A stretch of DNA of 64,000 bases, from positions 16,003,715 through 16,067,714 of the forward strand of contig CM019075.1 of the NCBI GenBank assembly GCA_009667805.1. The letters run 5' to 3'. Under the pieces are notes generated by a model. It worked only from the letters and a program-made list of their open reading frames with translations. It was not told the origin of the DNA and did no database searches. How positions within the stretch are numbered: the first letter of the stretch is position 1; each line of letters begins with the position of its first letter. This DNA is from Leptobrachium leishanense. Taxonomy: Eukaryota; Chordata; Amphibia; Anura; Megophryidae. Made by a program: the position numbers and the translations under genes. Positions 45,849 through 56,863 of this stretch are shown in pieces.

Positions 45849-47245
45849 TGAGCCAGGGCCCAGACCCTAAGGCCCAGACCCCAAGGCCCAGACCCAGGGC
45901 CCAGACCCTAGGGCCCAGACCCCAAGTCCCAGACCCCAAGTCCCAGACCCAGGGCCCAGACCCTAAGGCCCAGACCCCAGGGCCCAGACTTAGGGCCCAG
46001 ACCCCAAGGCCCAGACCCCAAAGCCCAAACCCAGGGCCCAGACCCAGGGCCCAGACCCCTAGGCCCAAACCCAGGGCCCAGACCCCTAGGCTCAAACCCA
46101 GGGCCCAGACCCAGGGCCCAGACCCTAAGGCCCAGACCCCTAGGCCCAAACCCAGGGCTCAGACCCTAAGGCTCAGAACCAAGGCCCAGACCCAGGGCCC
46201 AGACCCCAAAGCCCAAACCCAGGACCCAGACCCTAGGGCCCAGACCCCAAGGCCCAGGACCCAGACCCTAAGGCCCAGACCCCTAGGCCCAAACCCAGGG
46301 CCCAGACCCTAGGGCCCAGACCCAGGGCCCAGACCCCTAGGCCCAAACCCAGGGCCCAGACCCTAAGGCCCAGACCCTAAAGCCCAGAACCAAGGCCCAG
46401 ACCCTGGGCCCAGAACCAAGGCCCAGACCCTGGGCCCAGACCCCTAGGCCAAACCCAGGGCCCAGACCCCAAGGCCCAGACCCAAGGCCCAAGCCCAGAC
46501 CCCAAAGCCCAAACCCAGGGCCCAGACCCTAAGGCCCAAACCCCAAGGCCCAGGACCCAGACCCAAGGCCCAGACCCCAAACCCAAGGCCCAAGACCCAG
46601 ACCCTAGGACCCAGTGCCCAGACCCTAAGGCCCAAACCCCTAGGCCCAAACCCCTAGGCCCAAACCCAGGACCCAGACCCCAAGGCCCAGACCCAGGGCC
46701 CAGACCCAGGGCCCAGACCCAGGACCCCAAGGCCCAGACCCCTAGGCCCAAACCCAGGGCCCAGACCCTAAGGCCCAGACCCCTAGGCCCAGACCCCTAG
46801 GCCCAAACCCAGGGCCCAGACCCCAAGGCCCAGGACCCAGACCCTAAGACCCAGGGCGCAGACCCCAAGGCCCAGACCCCAAAGCCCAAACCCTAGGTCC
46901 AGACCCCAAGGCCCAGACCCCAAGGCCCAGACCCCAAAACCCAGGGCCCAGACCCCTAGGCCCAAACCCAGGGCCCAGACCCCTAGGCCCAAACCCAGGG
47001 CCCAGACCAAGGCCCAGACCCCAAGGCCCAGACCCTAGGACCCAGACCCCAAGGGCCAAGGCCCAGGGACCAGATCCAGAGCCCAGGCTAGACCCCAGGG
47101 ACCAGAGCCCAGACCCCAGGCCAGACTCAGGGCCCAGACCCCAGGACCAGGCCCAGCCTAGACCCAGGGCCCAGACCTCAGGGCCTAGACCTCAGGGACC
47201 AGACCCCAAGGCCCAGTCCCAGGGCCCAGACCCAGACCCAAAGGC
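45849..47245 (+). repeat. ~14-bp GC-rich array, unit GGCCCAGACCCTAA
   Basis: About 95-100 units with variants CCCAGACCCCAA, CCTAGGCCCAAA and CCCAGACCCAGG. On the minus strand it is a dense series of GGG runs, so G-quadruplex formation is plausible. The long frames on both strands (e.g. 45845-46312; 'GLGVWALGSGPWVWALG') are array artefacts. Confidence 0.95.
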
Positions 47246-47259
47246 CATCATACACAGCC

Positions 47260-47400
47260 CGTTTCTGTGAGATTTATTTCTGGGGATTCTGTGATACGTT
47301 CAGACACACCGCTCATTACTGTGAGTTTTATTGCTGTGGATACTGTGATACGCTAATACACACTGCACATTACTGGGAGTTTTATTGCTGTGGTGCTATG
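47260..47400. repeat. Cassette 'CTGTGATACGCTCATACACA', two copies
   Basis: Two tandem copies of a ~70-bp module containing 'tgtgatacgctaatacacac', 'tgcacattactg' and 'gagttttattgctgtgg'. The same module occurs at 53790-53860 and repeatedly at 56364-56700, inside two other hAT elements. Confidence 0.85.
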
Positions 47401-47942
47401 TTATGTCCTTTTTTTTTTGAAGGGGGAGAAAAGCTGTTAGAGGTTGAGGGAGTGCCAGGGGGGGGCCCCATCGTGAGGTTTAGTAAGGGGCCCCATCATT
47501 TCTGATGGCTGCCCTGCATGGCATAGATATCACTGGAGGCTAAAATAGCATTACTTGTAGGGATTTGAAAAAAAAGGATTTTTTTATGTTTAATAATGAA
47601 AAATCACGGGCCCTATTACATTCTCTGCGCTATTGCGCTCGCGCAGTGCATTTTTTTTTGCGCCCAAAAAAACGTTATCGCACGAAAATTAACGTGGTAT
47701 TCCGATCAGAGCGCATTTTTTCTTCCTTCAAGATTTTTCGTGCGCAAATCCAAAGTGCAAAGCCGTTCGCAAATGAACGTTGCGTGCAGGAATCGGTGGG
47801 CAGACTGTTTTGTCACGGGATTCAGCCAACATCACTCACCCATTTCCAATAAAATATTCACAAACTAAAAAAAATGAAAAAAAAAAATTAACCACCAGCC
47901 AAAAAAAAAGAAAAAATTAACTGACAATTTATAAATTTTTAT

Positions 47943-48839
47943 CAGGGTTATCCAAAGAGATTCGATAAGTCACTGCACGTTCGGTGACTTTTCGTTCTCT
48001 TCAATTCGGTTCCTTTTGCCGATTGCATTTCGGTGACCCTGCGGTGTATTCAGCAAGCACCACAGGGTCCCCGAATTGCAGGGAAAAGCTACTGCAAACC
48101 CGACGAAAACTAACCGAATGCACGCTGAAAACAAGCAAAAACATCTGGATTAACCTTCGAAAAAGCCGAACAGGAGCCGAAAAGGAGCCGAATCACACAG
48201 AGCCGAAGCAGCTGTGACGTAGAGGAGGCAGTGAATAAATTAGAAAAACCATTTGTATGAATCTGGGAAAAAGAAACGCTGTTTGCAAAGAAACTACTGA
48301 GCGAAAATGTCTGAAATTTTCACAGGAGGTCCAGGGAATGATAATAAAGAGGGCTGTTACAAAAAAAATAAGTAAACTGGAAAAAAAAAAAAAAAATCTG
48401 ACTTTTTAAAAAAAATAAAAAAAATCTGAAAAATGCTTAAAGTATCCTAAAAAATCAATGAATAAAGAGACTCTTTACTGCAGAATTTTATAATGAACGG
48501 TTTATTAGATATTGAATTAAAACGGGAATATTTTTAACATTGAAGCCTATGGGATTCTCCTGAATAAATTTGCCGAATTAAACCACCGAATGGCAGGGCA
48601 TTAGGGGAACCTTTCACTGCTGGTTTGTGTTCTCTGAATAGCCGAAGCAGTGCTTTTCATAGGGTTTTCACTGCCCTCGAACAGGCACCGAACAGTCACC
48701 GTATGTGCAGGCAATTCGCCAGGATTTGGCGAATTGCCTGCTCTCTGGATAGCCGAATGGCCAGGAAAGGTAACCGAACGCTGATTTTCAGCGTTCAGTT
48801 ACCTTTCTCAAGCAATTCGGATCTCTTTGGATAACCCTG
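47943..48839. mobile_element. CAGGGTTATTC-family element, second copy
   Basis: The inverted ends are CAGGGTTATCCAAAGAGAT and ATCTCTTTGGATAACCCTG. The flanks are TAT on both sides, supporting a 3-bp duplication. The interior is rich in TTCGG/CCGAA, with 'accctgcggtg' and 'gagactctttactgcagaat', the latter shared with 61330-61370. No array expansion. Confidence 0.85.
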
Positions 48840-48933
48840 TATGTTTGGGTATGTGTAGAATATGTAACTGTACTGTGCTGTATTTTTTATTTTGTGTTGG
48901 TGTATTTCGTTTAGCCCAGAACGATCACATTTA

Positions 48934-49360
48934 GGCTAGGGTCAGACTAACGCATTTTTCACGTTGTCCGTGAAAAAGTGCGTTCGAACGAATGGATGTA
49001 TTTTTTCACGGAATACGCGATAGCGGTCATACGATGCGCATTTTCGTCCGTGATTTTGTACGGATCATCAATAAAACACTTTTTGCGTCTGGACGTTATG
49101 TTGGCCGGACATTAGCAGCGTCTGACGTCTCCCAGTCACGCAAACACGCCGCTATGCGGCCGCAGTGCACTCTGTACGTCCGTACTAGCGGTTTGACGTT
49201 CTCGAAAAAATGCGTTCGTTTGCCACTTGCGTTGCACAGACGAACATTTGTGCGGCCGTTCGTCGTATGCTGCCCGGCATTGGACGTCATTTGCTGCTAG
49301 CACGGCCGTGATTTCGTGCGGCTAAACGCACGTTAAAACTGAGTTCGTCTGACCCTAGCC
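48934..49360. mobile_element. PIF/Harbinger-type MITE, copy 5
   Basis: It starts GGCTAGGGTCAGACTAACGC and ends GTCTGACCCTAGCC. A perfect TTA duplication flanks it (48931-48933, 49361-49363). Very similar to copy 4 over its first 200 bp; subfamily A. Confidence 0.92.
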
Positions 49361-49652
49361 TTACAGTTACCACCTGCTTTTCAAAGACGTTCCGAAAATG
49401 CACGCAAACTTTCGTTGCGCAAAGATTGGAATACCATCTGCGTACCAGCGCACTAACGCATTGGCGCTCACAATCTTAAGTATGGGATGTGCGCACGAAC
49501 TTGGGTTCTCACAGGGTCACTCGCGTTGGACGTTAACGCGCATCGTTTGCACAAACGTCGTAATACGACGTTCTGCGCAAATGGTTTTGTCCTCGCGCAA
49601 ATGCGCATTTGCGTGAGCGCAAAACTGATGCACGAGGAATGGAATAGAGCCC

Positions 49653-51274
49653 CACATTTCTAGATATTAAGGTTTTGTGTCAGGATGAAGAAATTTTAAA
49701 GGATTTTGTCAAACATTCCCATTCTTGCAATCTCATCTTTCTTGCACTGCTATGCTGCCTATCTGGTGTCACACACAGATACACACGCAGCTTTAAAGTA
49801 TTGGTCTTTATAGTTACCTTTTGAAACCATAGAGGAACCAACTTGTTCTGTTTCTCCACCAAAGCACTGAGAATGTGATCTCTTAATTTACTGTTGTGAT
49901 GAGATGGCGATAATTCCCAGTCTAGATGAATTACAGACAGTGACTCAATCGAGATGACACCTTGAAGATCTGTTGAAGTTTTATTCCAAAACTGTAGAAA
50001 ATCCACAACAATATACATCCGATAGGTCAAAAAATCATAATGAATCTGAGTCCATAAGGCTTGCAAAGGATTACTGGGAAGGGAACAAGGGTGGAGCTAT
50101 CTGAACAGGAAATCCCTGCGCCATGAGGAAGGGAGGAGAGAAACCCAGGGGTAGATAAGACATGTGCAATTCTTAAAGGCATATCACAAGTCATGTGAAA
50201 CATGACACAACCCTTGGATCATCAGCAGCCATAGGGATATGTGGAAGGTTGAACTTGATGGACATTGGTCTTTTTTCAACCTTTAAGCAAATACCCTCTC
50301 TTTGGTATGAATGACGACTGACCAATCAGGAATTGTCCCAAATTAATAATAATAATGGAAAAATATTGATAAGAATGAATCAACAGTAGCGGGCACAGCA
50401 GTCCGAGATAATGGTAACCCATGTTGGAGCTATGCGGCATGACTGCAAATGAAATTCCTATGTCACGAGAAGTTTGCATTTGGGCTTCAGAAGGTGACCA
50501 CAAAGGTTTAGTACCCTTGCATAATTCCGGAAACGTTAAACCTTTTGAAAACCATCTGGGGACTGTCTCTACCTGACATCTCCCATGCACACAGTTCAAA
50601 AGTGCAGTAGCTCCGTTTGGCCAGCAGATGGTGACATCTCCCTGACAAATATGGTATTACAGTAAGGAATAGATTGGGAATTTTCACGAATAGGTCTTAT
50701 CGTGAAATTAAAATGATTTTCCCAAAATGATATTTGTTCCCTAAAGTGTTTTTTTTTTAATCGCTTGGGAGTCAAGGGGTTAAGATCCAAGTAACTCTTT
50801 TTCAAACGTCGCAAACTAGTCATGTCTTGGCATACTATTCCTAATCACGCTTAATGACACTGCTAACAGCCATGGTATTTAAGTCACGTGATACAAGGTA
50901 ATAATTGGCACTAAGAAAGAAAACCATCCCGTGGTGGAAAACATTGTAATTGCAACCAAGGAAACAAGAAACAACATTAAAATGACGAACTGAATACGGT
51001 GATGAGTAGCCGAATGGAAATCCCAGCCTAAAACAAAATCGGATTCTCATTCTGTGCTTTATTGTAGGGAAAATGTAAATATATATTCTGCGTTTGCAAA
51101 GGAAACCTTTATCCCATCATAAGTACTGGATGCATAAGGTGATCATTCTGAACCGAAGATTGTGGCGCGAGTCCTTTGAAGCGCTCAGAGTTATTGAAAC
51201 CCAAACTGTCCATTTTTATACACAAAATATGTTTTGGTTTTTTTAAAGAAGAAATATACTGTATATATATTATA
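49653..51274. other. Non-coding stretch with a LINE 3' end fragment
   Basis: At 50235-50285 'aaggttgaacttgatggaca' followed by 'ttggtcttttttcaacctt' is a typical CR1/L2 3' terminus. A 128-codon minus frame at 49680-50066 has no recognised domain and is not called. Nothing else seen. Confidence 0.45.
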
Positions 51275-51282
51275 CATTGTCT

Positions 51283-51813
51283 GGCCAAACTAAACTCCCA
51301 ACCTGGATTAAACTGAGCCAATAGGTGCGAGCCTTCCATTGGATAATTACTGAAGTGATTAATATGTTTCAGCATAAAATGAGGTCATGTGACTCCCCGA
51401 AAATACTGAATTAGTTTTCCATGAATGGATTTTTTCTCCCCTGACGGCACAGCGGGCATATTTCAAGACAGCAATGCCAGGATTCATCAGGCTCAGATTG
51501 TGCAAGAGTGGTTCAGGGAGCATGAGACATGATTTTCACACATGGATTCGCCACCGCACAGTCCAGACCTTAACCCCATTGAGAATCTTTGGGATAATGT
51601 GCTGGAGAAGACTTTACGCCGTGCTGCGACTCTCCCATCATCAATACAAGATCTTGGCCAAAAATGAATGACACACTGGACGCAAATAAATGCTGTGACA
51701 TTGCATGAGCTTATCCAAACAATGCAGCAAATGTGTGCCACAATCACAATAGGCGACACAACGACACAACCAAATATTAGACTATATGTGGGTTTTTTAG
51801 CCGGATAGTATGT
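51283..51813 (+). mobile_element. Tc1-like DNA transposon, internally deleted remnant
   Basis: The left end 'ttgtctggccaaactaaac' and right end 'tttttagccggatagtat' are decayed complements of each other. Between them only the 3' end of a Tc1 transposase gene survives (51473-51750). Confidence 0.65.
51473..51750 (+). pseudogene. Tc1/mariner transposase, C-terminal remnant
   Basis: One continuous frame reads [18 protein letters not shown], stop, then SPPHSPDLNPIENLWDNVLE, LPSSIQDLGQK, stop, then MTHWTQINAVTLHELIQTMQ. SPDLNPIENLWD is the signature around the third catalytic acid of the DD34E triad. Two in-frame TGA codons and loss of the first two-thirds make it non-functional. Confidence 0.9.
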
Positions 51814-52986
51814 GTTTCCCGAATCACGCGGATATTTGAACTTGTAGATTATGTGTGGTGAACTACAGTCAAAATAATGTATGATGGCATCATTGTTACT
51901 GGTTCTTGAATGGGTAAAAATGCAGGACTTTTAGGTTTCTTCCCAAAAAAAATCAGTGATCTGCTGTTTTTTGTTCATCTGGGTTTTTTTTTAATTCCTG
52001 TTTGTGTCAGGGAAATCAAGTCTTGCCTCGGTATTGTGGCCTCTTCATGACATAAGGGCGTGTGTCTGAATTCTCCATGGGATAGGCTTACTTAATAGAT
52101 GTCAGTGGTGCGTCACTGTGTGCGTCCAGTTTTGTTACCAGAAGGATTTGGTTACGGGTTGTGTTACTGTCACTTTGAATTTTAACAATTTCTATGTAGA
52201 TGCCTAACATATCTGCCATCGGAAAAAAATCTTCGGATACCATTGCTTTTCAGTGTTTACTTTGTTTTTGTGCATATTTTCACCATACAGGACAGGTAAT
52301 TATCCATATTTACCTCTTCCGACACCAGTGTTTACACCTTTATCATCAAGCACATAGGGATAGAGTTCGATGTGAATACTGTCATCATCTGGGCAGGTGA
52401 TGGCGAACCTTGGCACCCCAGATGTTTTGGAACTACACGTCCCATGATACCCAAGGGTCTATTCACAAAGCACCAGAATTGCGTGCAGTGTCGTTGCTTT
52501 GCATTTTGTCGATTCCATTTCGCCTAAAATACAGTGAATTCACTATCAGGCATCGTATCTTGTCGAAATTGGAGTCGACAAGCGCAGTCAACAGACGTTG
52601 GCGAAAACCGCCGAATTAACAAAGACTTAAAGACACCATAATTACATCTGAAGAACAATCAGCCTATCAGGAGGCATGTGGGGACCTCAGTGTGTCACCC
52701 CTTTTCTCTTAGATTGTAAGCTCTTGAGCAGGGTTCTCCTTCCTACTGTTCTCGGTGTGTCTATCTTGTAGATTTGCTGCAGAACTTGTTTTAATTTTAT
52801 AAATACTTGTAACTGTGGAGAGAATTACAGACTTTAAGATGTATGACTTATATCACAGACTATGATTTCTTGTTTGTTTTTCTTTAGCAAAAAGCCTACT
52901 TTTCTTAGGTCTTTGCATCACTTCCCTGGTTTTTCACCTGCCTATTTTACAGTGTTGTGCGCCGTTGTGTGTCCGTCTCTGGTATT
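51814..52986. other. Non-coding stretch with MITE and SINE-tail fragments
   Basis: At 52396-52460 a MITE end, 'tggcgaaccttggcacccc' with 'agatgttttggaactacac', is related to sequence at 58640, 60140 and 60330. At 52710-52800 'cttagattgtaagctcttga' and 'taaatacttgtaactg' form a SINE/LINE-type tail. No gene. Confidence 0.5.
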
Positions 52987-52991
52987 GCATG

Positions 52992-53615
52992 TGTCACGTA
53001 TATCGTACATGTCTAATCCCTGTACGCAAAAAATCTATACTACACTGCCGATCCTTTAAGTGGCCGGATTTCTAGATATAGGAGCGATATACAGACAGTA
53101 AAACACAGTATCGACAGGCAATACCAGGGATAAATGCCAAGTTGAGTCGTCAGCCAAGTGCAAATACCAGATTGGGTCGTCAGCCAAGTGCCAACGGTCA
53201 GACACCAGATCGGGTCGTCAGCCAAGTGCCAACGGTCAGATTCCAGATCGAGTCGTCAGCCAAGTGCCAGATACCAGGTCGGGTCATCAGCATAGTGCCA
53301 AGGGTCAGACACCAGATCAGGTCGTCAGCCAAGTGCCAGATACCAGATTGGGTTGTCAGTCACGTGCCAAGGGGTTAACAGCCAGAGGAATAGTCCAAAC
53401 AAGCCAAGATCATACACAGGTGAGCAATGAGTATTATACAATGAATGCGCTGAGAGGATATGAAACCACGTCAGGGCAAAGGACCAGTGTTCAAGTGTCT
53501 CATTTTAAACTTGGCGGGCGCTGCATAATCACTCCACAGCGGCTATTTCACTTTTGTGACTGCCCATCGAGGAAGGCACTGCCGGGACCCAGGAGCACAG
53601 CTCGGGTACGTTACA
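52992..53615 (-). mobile_element. Solo LTR
   Basis: On the minus strand it begins TGTAACGTACCCGAGC and ends ATATACGTGACA (TG..CA). A perfect 5-bp duplication GCATG flanks it (52987-52991 and 53616-53620). It contains a 'ctgacgtgg' block and TTTAAA-like promoter region, plus an internal ~35-bp tandem repeat ('cgtcagccaagtgcca', 53145-53370). No coding frame. Confidence 0.88.
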
Positions 53616-53677
53616 GCATGTGTTATAGTCCTGTATTGTTCGTTGCCTGTAATCTGCAATGCTACGCTGCATATGTT

Positions 53678-54517
53678 CAGTGGCGTCCTAGGGTTGGTGT
53701 CACCACCCCCCCTCGAGTTTTACGGGTTTTTTTAACTACTTTTACTCATAAATCAGTACTCCCATATAACACTGAATGCTCATAATACACGGTGCACATT
53801 ACTGTGAGGTTTATTGCTGTGCAGCTCTGTGATATGCTCATACACAAATTTTGGCAAACTGACCGCAAGTACGGTGTCTGTTTGAAGGCAGTGAAAGTCC
53901 CCATAGAGAAGTAACGGTTAATCTGTTCAGAGACACTGAACAGCAGAGAAATGCCCTGATGTCCGGTCCAGTGTTTTCATTTGGCAGGTTTATTCATGGC
54001 GAACGAACACCATAGGTTTCTTATGTTAAAAATATTCCTGTTTTTATCCAATAACTAATAAACCGTTTATTCCTTTAATCCATAGTAAAAAATCTCTATT
54101 GATTTTATTTTTTTAGTATCTTTTAGGCATTTTTCAAAAAAGAATTTTCTAATAGCAATTTTTCATTTTTTTTCTGTAACAGACCTTTTTATTATCACTC
54201 ATAGGAACTTATATGTTAATTCCAGACATTTTCGTTCAGTAGTTCAGGGACTTCAGGGACCCTGTGGTGAATTCACCGGGGAAATTTGATTCCCCAAAGT
54301 GCGGGGAACAGCAGAACACTGAAATGTCTGCATCATTTTGATGCTCTATGAATATCCTCTTTGTGGTGTTTTTTTTGCCACCCCCTGCCTACCCAGGACA
54401 TACTTGAAAATGAGAGACTTCTCAATGTATCCTTCCTGGTAAAATATTTTTGTGTAAAAAGGGGGTGGTGTCACCCGGTGCGGGCCGCACCCCTGCCCCC
54501 TCCTAGCGACGCCCCTG
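53678..54517. mobile_element. hAT element, CAGKGGCGTC family, mosaic interior
   Basis: It starts CAGTGGCGTCCTAGG and ends CCTAGCGACGCCCCTG. A perfect 8-bp duplication CATATGTT flanks it (53670-53677 and 54518-54525). Inside are one copy of the 'gatatgctcatacac' cassette (53790-53860), a piece of the CAGGGTTATTC family (about 53850-54358), and a copy of the tRNA-SINE tail ('gacttctcaatgtatccttc' near 54416). Confidence 0.92.
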
Positions 54518-54596
54518 CATATGTTGCAGCGTTTACTTCTGCATTTTGTGTCATTGCGTAGGATACAATCATTGATAGGTCTTACAAATATTTCTG

Positions 54597-54774
54597 CAGT
54601 AACGGTATTTATATAGCGCTAACACAATCCACAACACTTTACAACGGGTAAGCCCAAACATGAGACATAATAAAACCTAAGGAATCAATGGCCCTGCCTG
54701 TAAAATCATTGTTCTGCTAATACAGCATGTGCTCAGCCAGATATCCCATGAGCTTACAATCTAAGGGACTAAGG
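54597..54774 (-). mobile_element. SINE/LINE-type tail fragment
   Basis: 'tatttatatagcgctaacac' and 'gagcttacaatctaaggg' are the reverse of the tails described at 10250 and 52710. The hAT that follows inserted immediately beside it (GACTAAGG). Confidence 0.6.
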
Positions 54775-55317
54775 CAGACCACAAAATTTACACTCGCCTG
54801 CTCGCATTCGGCGAGTGGAAATTATCTGAGGGTGAGTGGGGCGGACTGACCCGTTGGTTCAGTGTGCCGCCGCCTTAATTCACAGCTCCGGTATCGGACT
54901 CTTAGAGTCCGAATCCGGAGCCGTCTGCCTGATCGACGCTGACTCCTCCCGCGTGATCTGTGCTGACCCACCCACGTGATGCTTCGTAGACTCGCAGCAT
55001 GCTGCGAGTGTGTAACGCTTCACATGGGTGGGCAGGTGACCCGCGAGATTCACGTTCGCAGATCACCTGCCCACCCATGTGAAGCGTCGCACACTCGCAG
55101 CGTAAGTGCTGCGAGTCTACGAAGCATCAGGTGGGTGGGTCAGGTGACGAGCAGGAGGGGTCGGCACCAATGCAGCGTGTCATTCCCAAACTCTTGTTAT
55201 GAGTGTGGGAAGCACGCTGCAGCTTCGATCAGCACACAGAAGAGGTGGAGCCAGCCTGCATCCTTCCAGACCAGGAAGGAGGACAGAGCAGCCCAATCTG
55301 CTGAAACTGTGTAAGTA

Positions 55318-56350
55318 AGAGAGAGGGGGTGTAAGAAAGGGAGAGAGGGGGTGTAAAAATAGAAGACAATGAGAGAGGGGTGAAAAAGAGAATGAGAGGG
55401 GTGAAAAAGAGAATGAGGGGTGAAAGAGAGAGGGGTGAAAGAGGGGTGAAAAAGAGAAAGAGGGGTGAAAAAGAGAAAGAGGGGTGAAAAAGAGAATGAG
55501 AGAGGGGTGAAAGAGAATGAGGGGTGAAAGAGAATGAGGGGTGAAAGAATGAGGGGTGAGAAAGAGAATGAGGTGTGAAAAAGAGAATGAGAGGGGTGAA
55601 AAAGAGAATGAGAGGGGTGAAAAAGAGGCTTGAAAAAGAATGAGAGGGGTGAAAAAGAAAGAGGGGTGAAAAAGAAAGAGAGGGGTGAAAAAGAGAAAGA
55701 GGGGTGAAAAAGAGAATGAGAGGGGGGTGAAAAAGAATGAGAGAGGGGTGAAAAAGAGAATGAGAGGGGTGAAAAAGAAAGAGGGGTGAAAGAGAATGAG
55801 AGAGGGGTGAAAAGAGAATGAGAGAGGGGTGAAAAAGAGAATGAGAGGGGTGAAAAAGAGAAAGAGAGGGGTGAAAAAGAGAAAGAGAGGGGTGAAAAAG
55901 AAAGAGGGGTTAAAAAGAGAATGAGGGGGTGAAAAAGAGAATGAGAGGTGGTGAAAAAGAATGAGAGGGGTGAAAAAGAATGAGAGAGGGGTGAAAAGAG
56001 AATGAGAGGGGTGAAAAAGAAAGAGGGGTGAAAGAGAATGAGAGAGGGGTGAAAAAGAGAATGAGAGAGGGGTGAAAAAGAGAATGAGAGAGGGGTGAAA
56101 AAGAGAAAGAGAGGGGTGAAAAAGAGAAAGAGAGGGGTGAAAAAGAGAAAGAGGGGTTAAAAAGAGAATGAGGGGGTGAAAAAGAGAATGAGAGGTGGTG
56201 AAAAAGAATGAGAGGGGTGAGAAAGAATGAGGGGGTGAAAAAGAGAAAGATAGATAGGGGGTAAAAAGAGAAAAGAATGAGAGAGGGTGATAAAAAAGAG
56301 AAAGAGGGAGTAAAAAAAAATTAGAGAGGGGTAAAAAGAATGAGACGGTT
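55318..56350 (+). repeat. Purine-rich tandem array, unit GAGAGGGGTGAAAAAGAGAAT
   Basis: About 55 units of variable length (13-23 bp) built on 'gaggggtgaaaaagagaatga'. The plus strand is almost pure purine for 1 kb, so triplex or other non-B structure is plausible. The minus-strand PSLSFF-like frames are artefacts. Confidence 0.93.
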
Positions 56351-56363
56351 TAAAAATAGGCAT

Positions 56364-56700
56364 TGGAGCTCTGATACGCTCCTACACACTGCACATTATT
56401 GTGAGTTTTATTGCTGTGGTGCTCTCATACAGTAATGCGTAGTGTGTATGAGTGTATCAGAGCTCCACAGCAATAAAACTCACGCTCATACACACTGCAC
56501 ATTATTGTATCACAGAGCTCCACATCAATAAAGCTCACAGTAATGTGCAGTGTGTATGAGCGTGAGTTTTATTACTGTGGAACTCCCTGATATGTGCGTG
56601 TGTATGAGCGTATCACAGAGCTCCACAGCAATAAAACTCACGCTTATACACACTGCACATTACTGTGGAGCTCTGTGATATGCTCATACATGCCGCACAT
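56364..56700. repeat. Cassette array in alternating orientation
   Basis: About six copies of a ~50-bp module ('agctctgatacgctc', 'ctacacactgcacatta', 'gtgagttttattgctgtgg') follow each other in alternating orientation, making consecutive hairpins. The module is shared with 47260-47400 and 53790-53860. Confidence 0.85.
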
Positions 56701-56863
56701 CATTTCCCTTTATGTTTCCACTGCTTGGTTATATTATTAATGATAAATAATAATTTAAGAGGGTGTGTTTAGGGGCAGAGTTAAGGGTAAGGGTTGGGTG
56801 GCGAGTAACTCTTAAGGCCTGGCTAGTAACTTGGGACCTGAAATTTTGAGCCCTGGACTAAGG

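Larger units (their letters stand above)
45469..47516. mobile_element. hAT element with ~14-bp minisatellite
   Basis: The ends are CAGGGCCGCCATCAG and CTGATGGCTGCCCTG. A perfect 8-bp target duplication CATGGCAT is at 45461-45468 and 47517-47524. The shoulders are GC-rich with GCAGCAGCAGG and 'gaagaagat' purine runs. The core is a CCCAGACCC array, and on the right (47260-47400) lie two copies of a cassette also found in two other hATs. No transposase. Confidence 0.95.
47608..49652. mobile_element. CpG-rich MITE (GGGCCCTATT ends) split by two other MITEs
   Basis: The left end GGGCCCTATTACATTC and right end complement GGGCTCTATTCCATTC are imperfect inverted repeats. CAC flanks both sides (47605-47607, 49653-49655). 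The interior near both ends is rich in TGCGC and GCGCAAAT in inverted order. Two insertions (47943-48839, 48934-49360) account for about 1.3 kb of its length. Assigning both ends to one element is inference. Confidence 0.5.
54775..56855. mobile_element. hAT element with GA-rich array, long form of the CAGGCCTCAAAATTTC family
   Basis: The ends are CAGACCACAAAATTT and GAAATTTTGAGCCCTG. A perfect 8-bp duplication GACTAAGG flanks it (54767-54774 and 56856-56863). Both terminal ~80 bp match the 166-bp element at 36342-36507, so this is the same family with a 1.9-kb internal expansion. It includes a strong inverted repeat near 54960-55140 ('acgcttcacatgggtgggca' against 'tgcccacccatgtgaagcgt'), a GA-rich array and the shared cassette. 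Confidence 0.95.

Noticed and set aside
45751..47059. Repetitive frames on both strands (PRAQTPRP.., GLGVWALGSGPWVW..)
   Set aside because: Translations of the ~14-bp CCCAGACCC array.
45849..47245. Interstitial telomere
   Set aside because: The unit contains ACCCTAA-like pieces but the period is ~14 bp with GGCCCAG, not TTAGGG, and it lies inside a hAT with a perfect target duplication.
49680..50066. 128-codon minus frame
   Set aside because: Not built from a repeat, but shows no motif I recognise, no splice context and no neighbouring coding exon.
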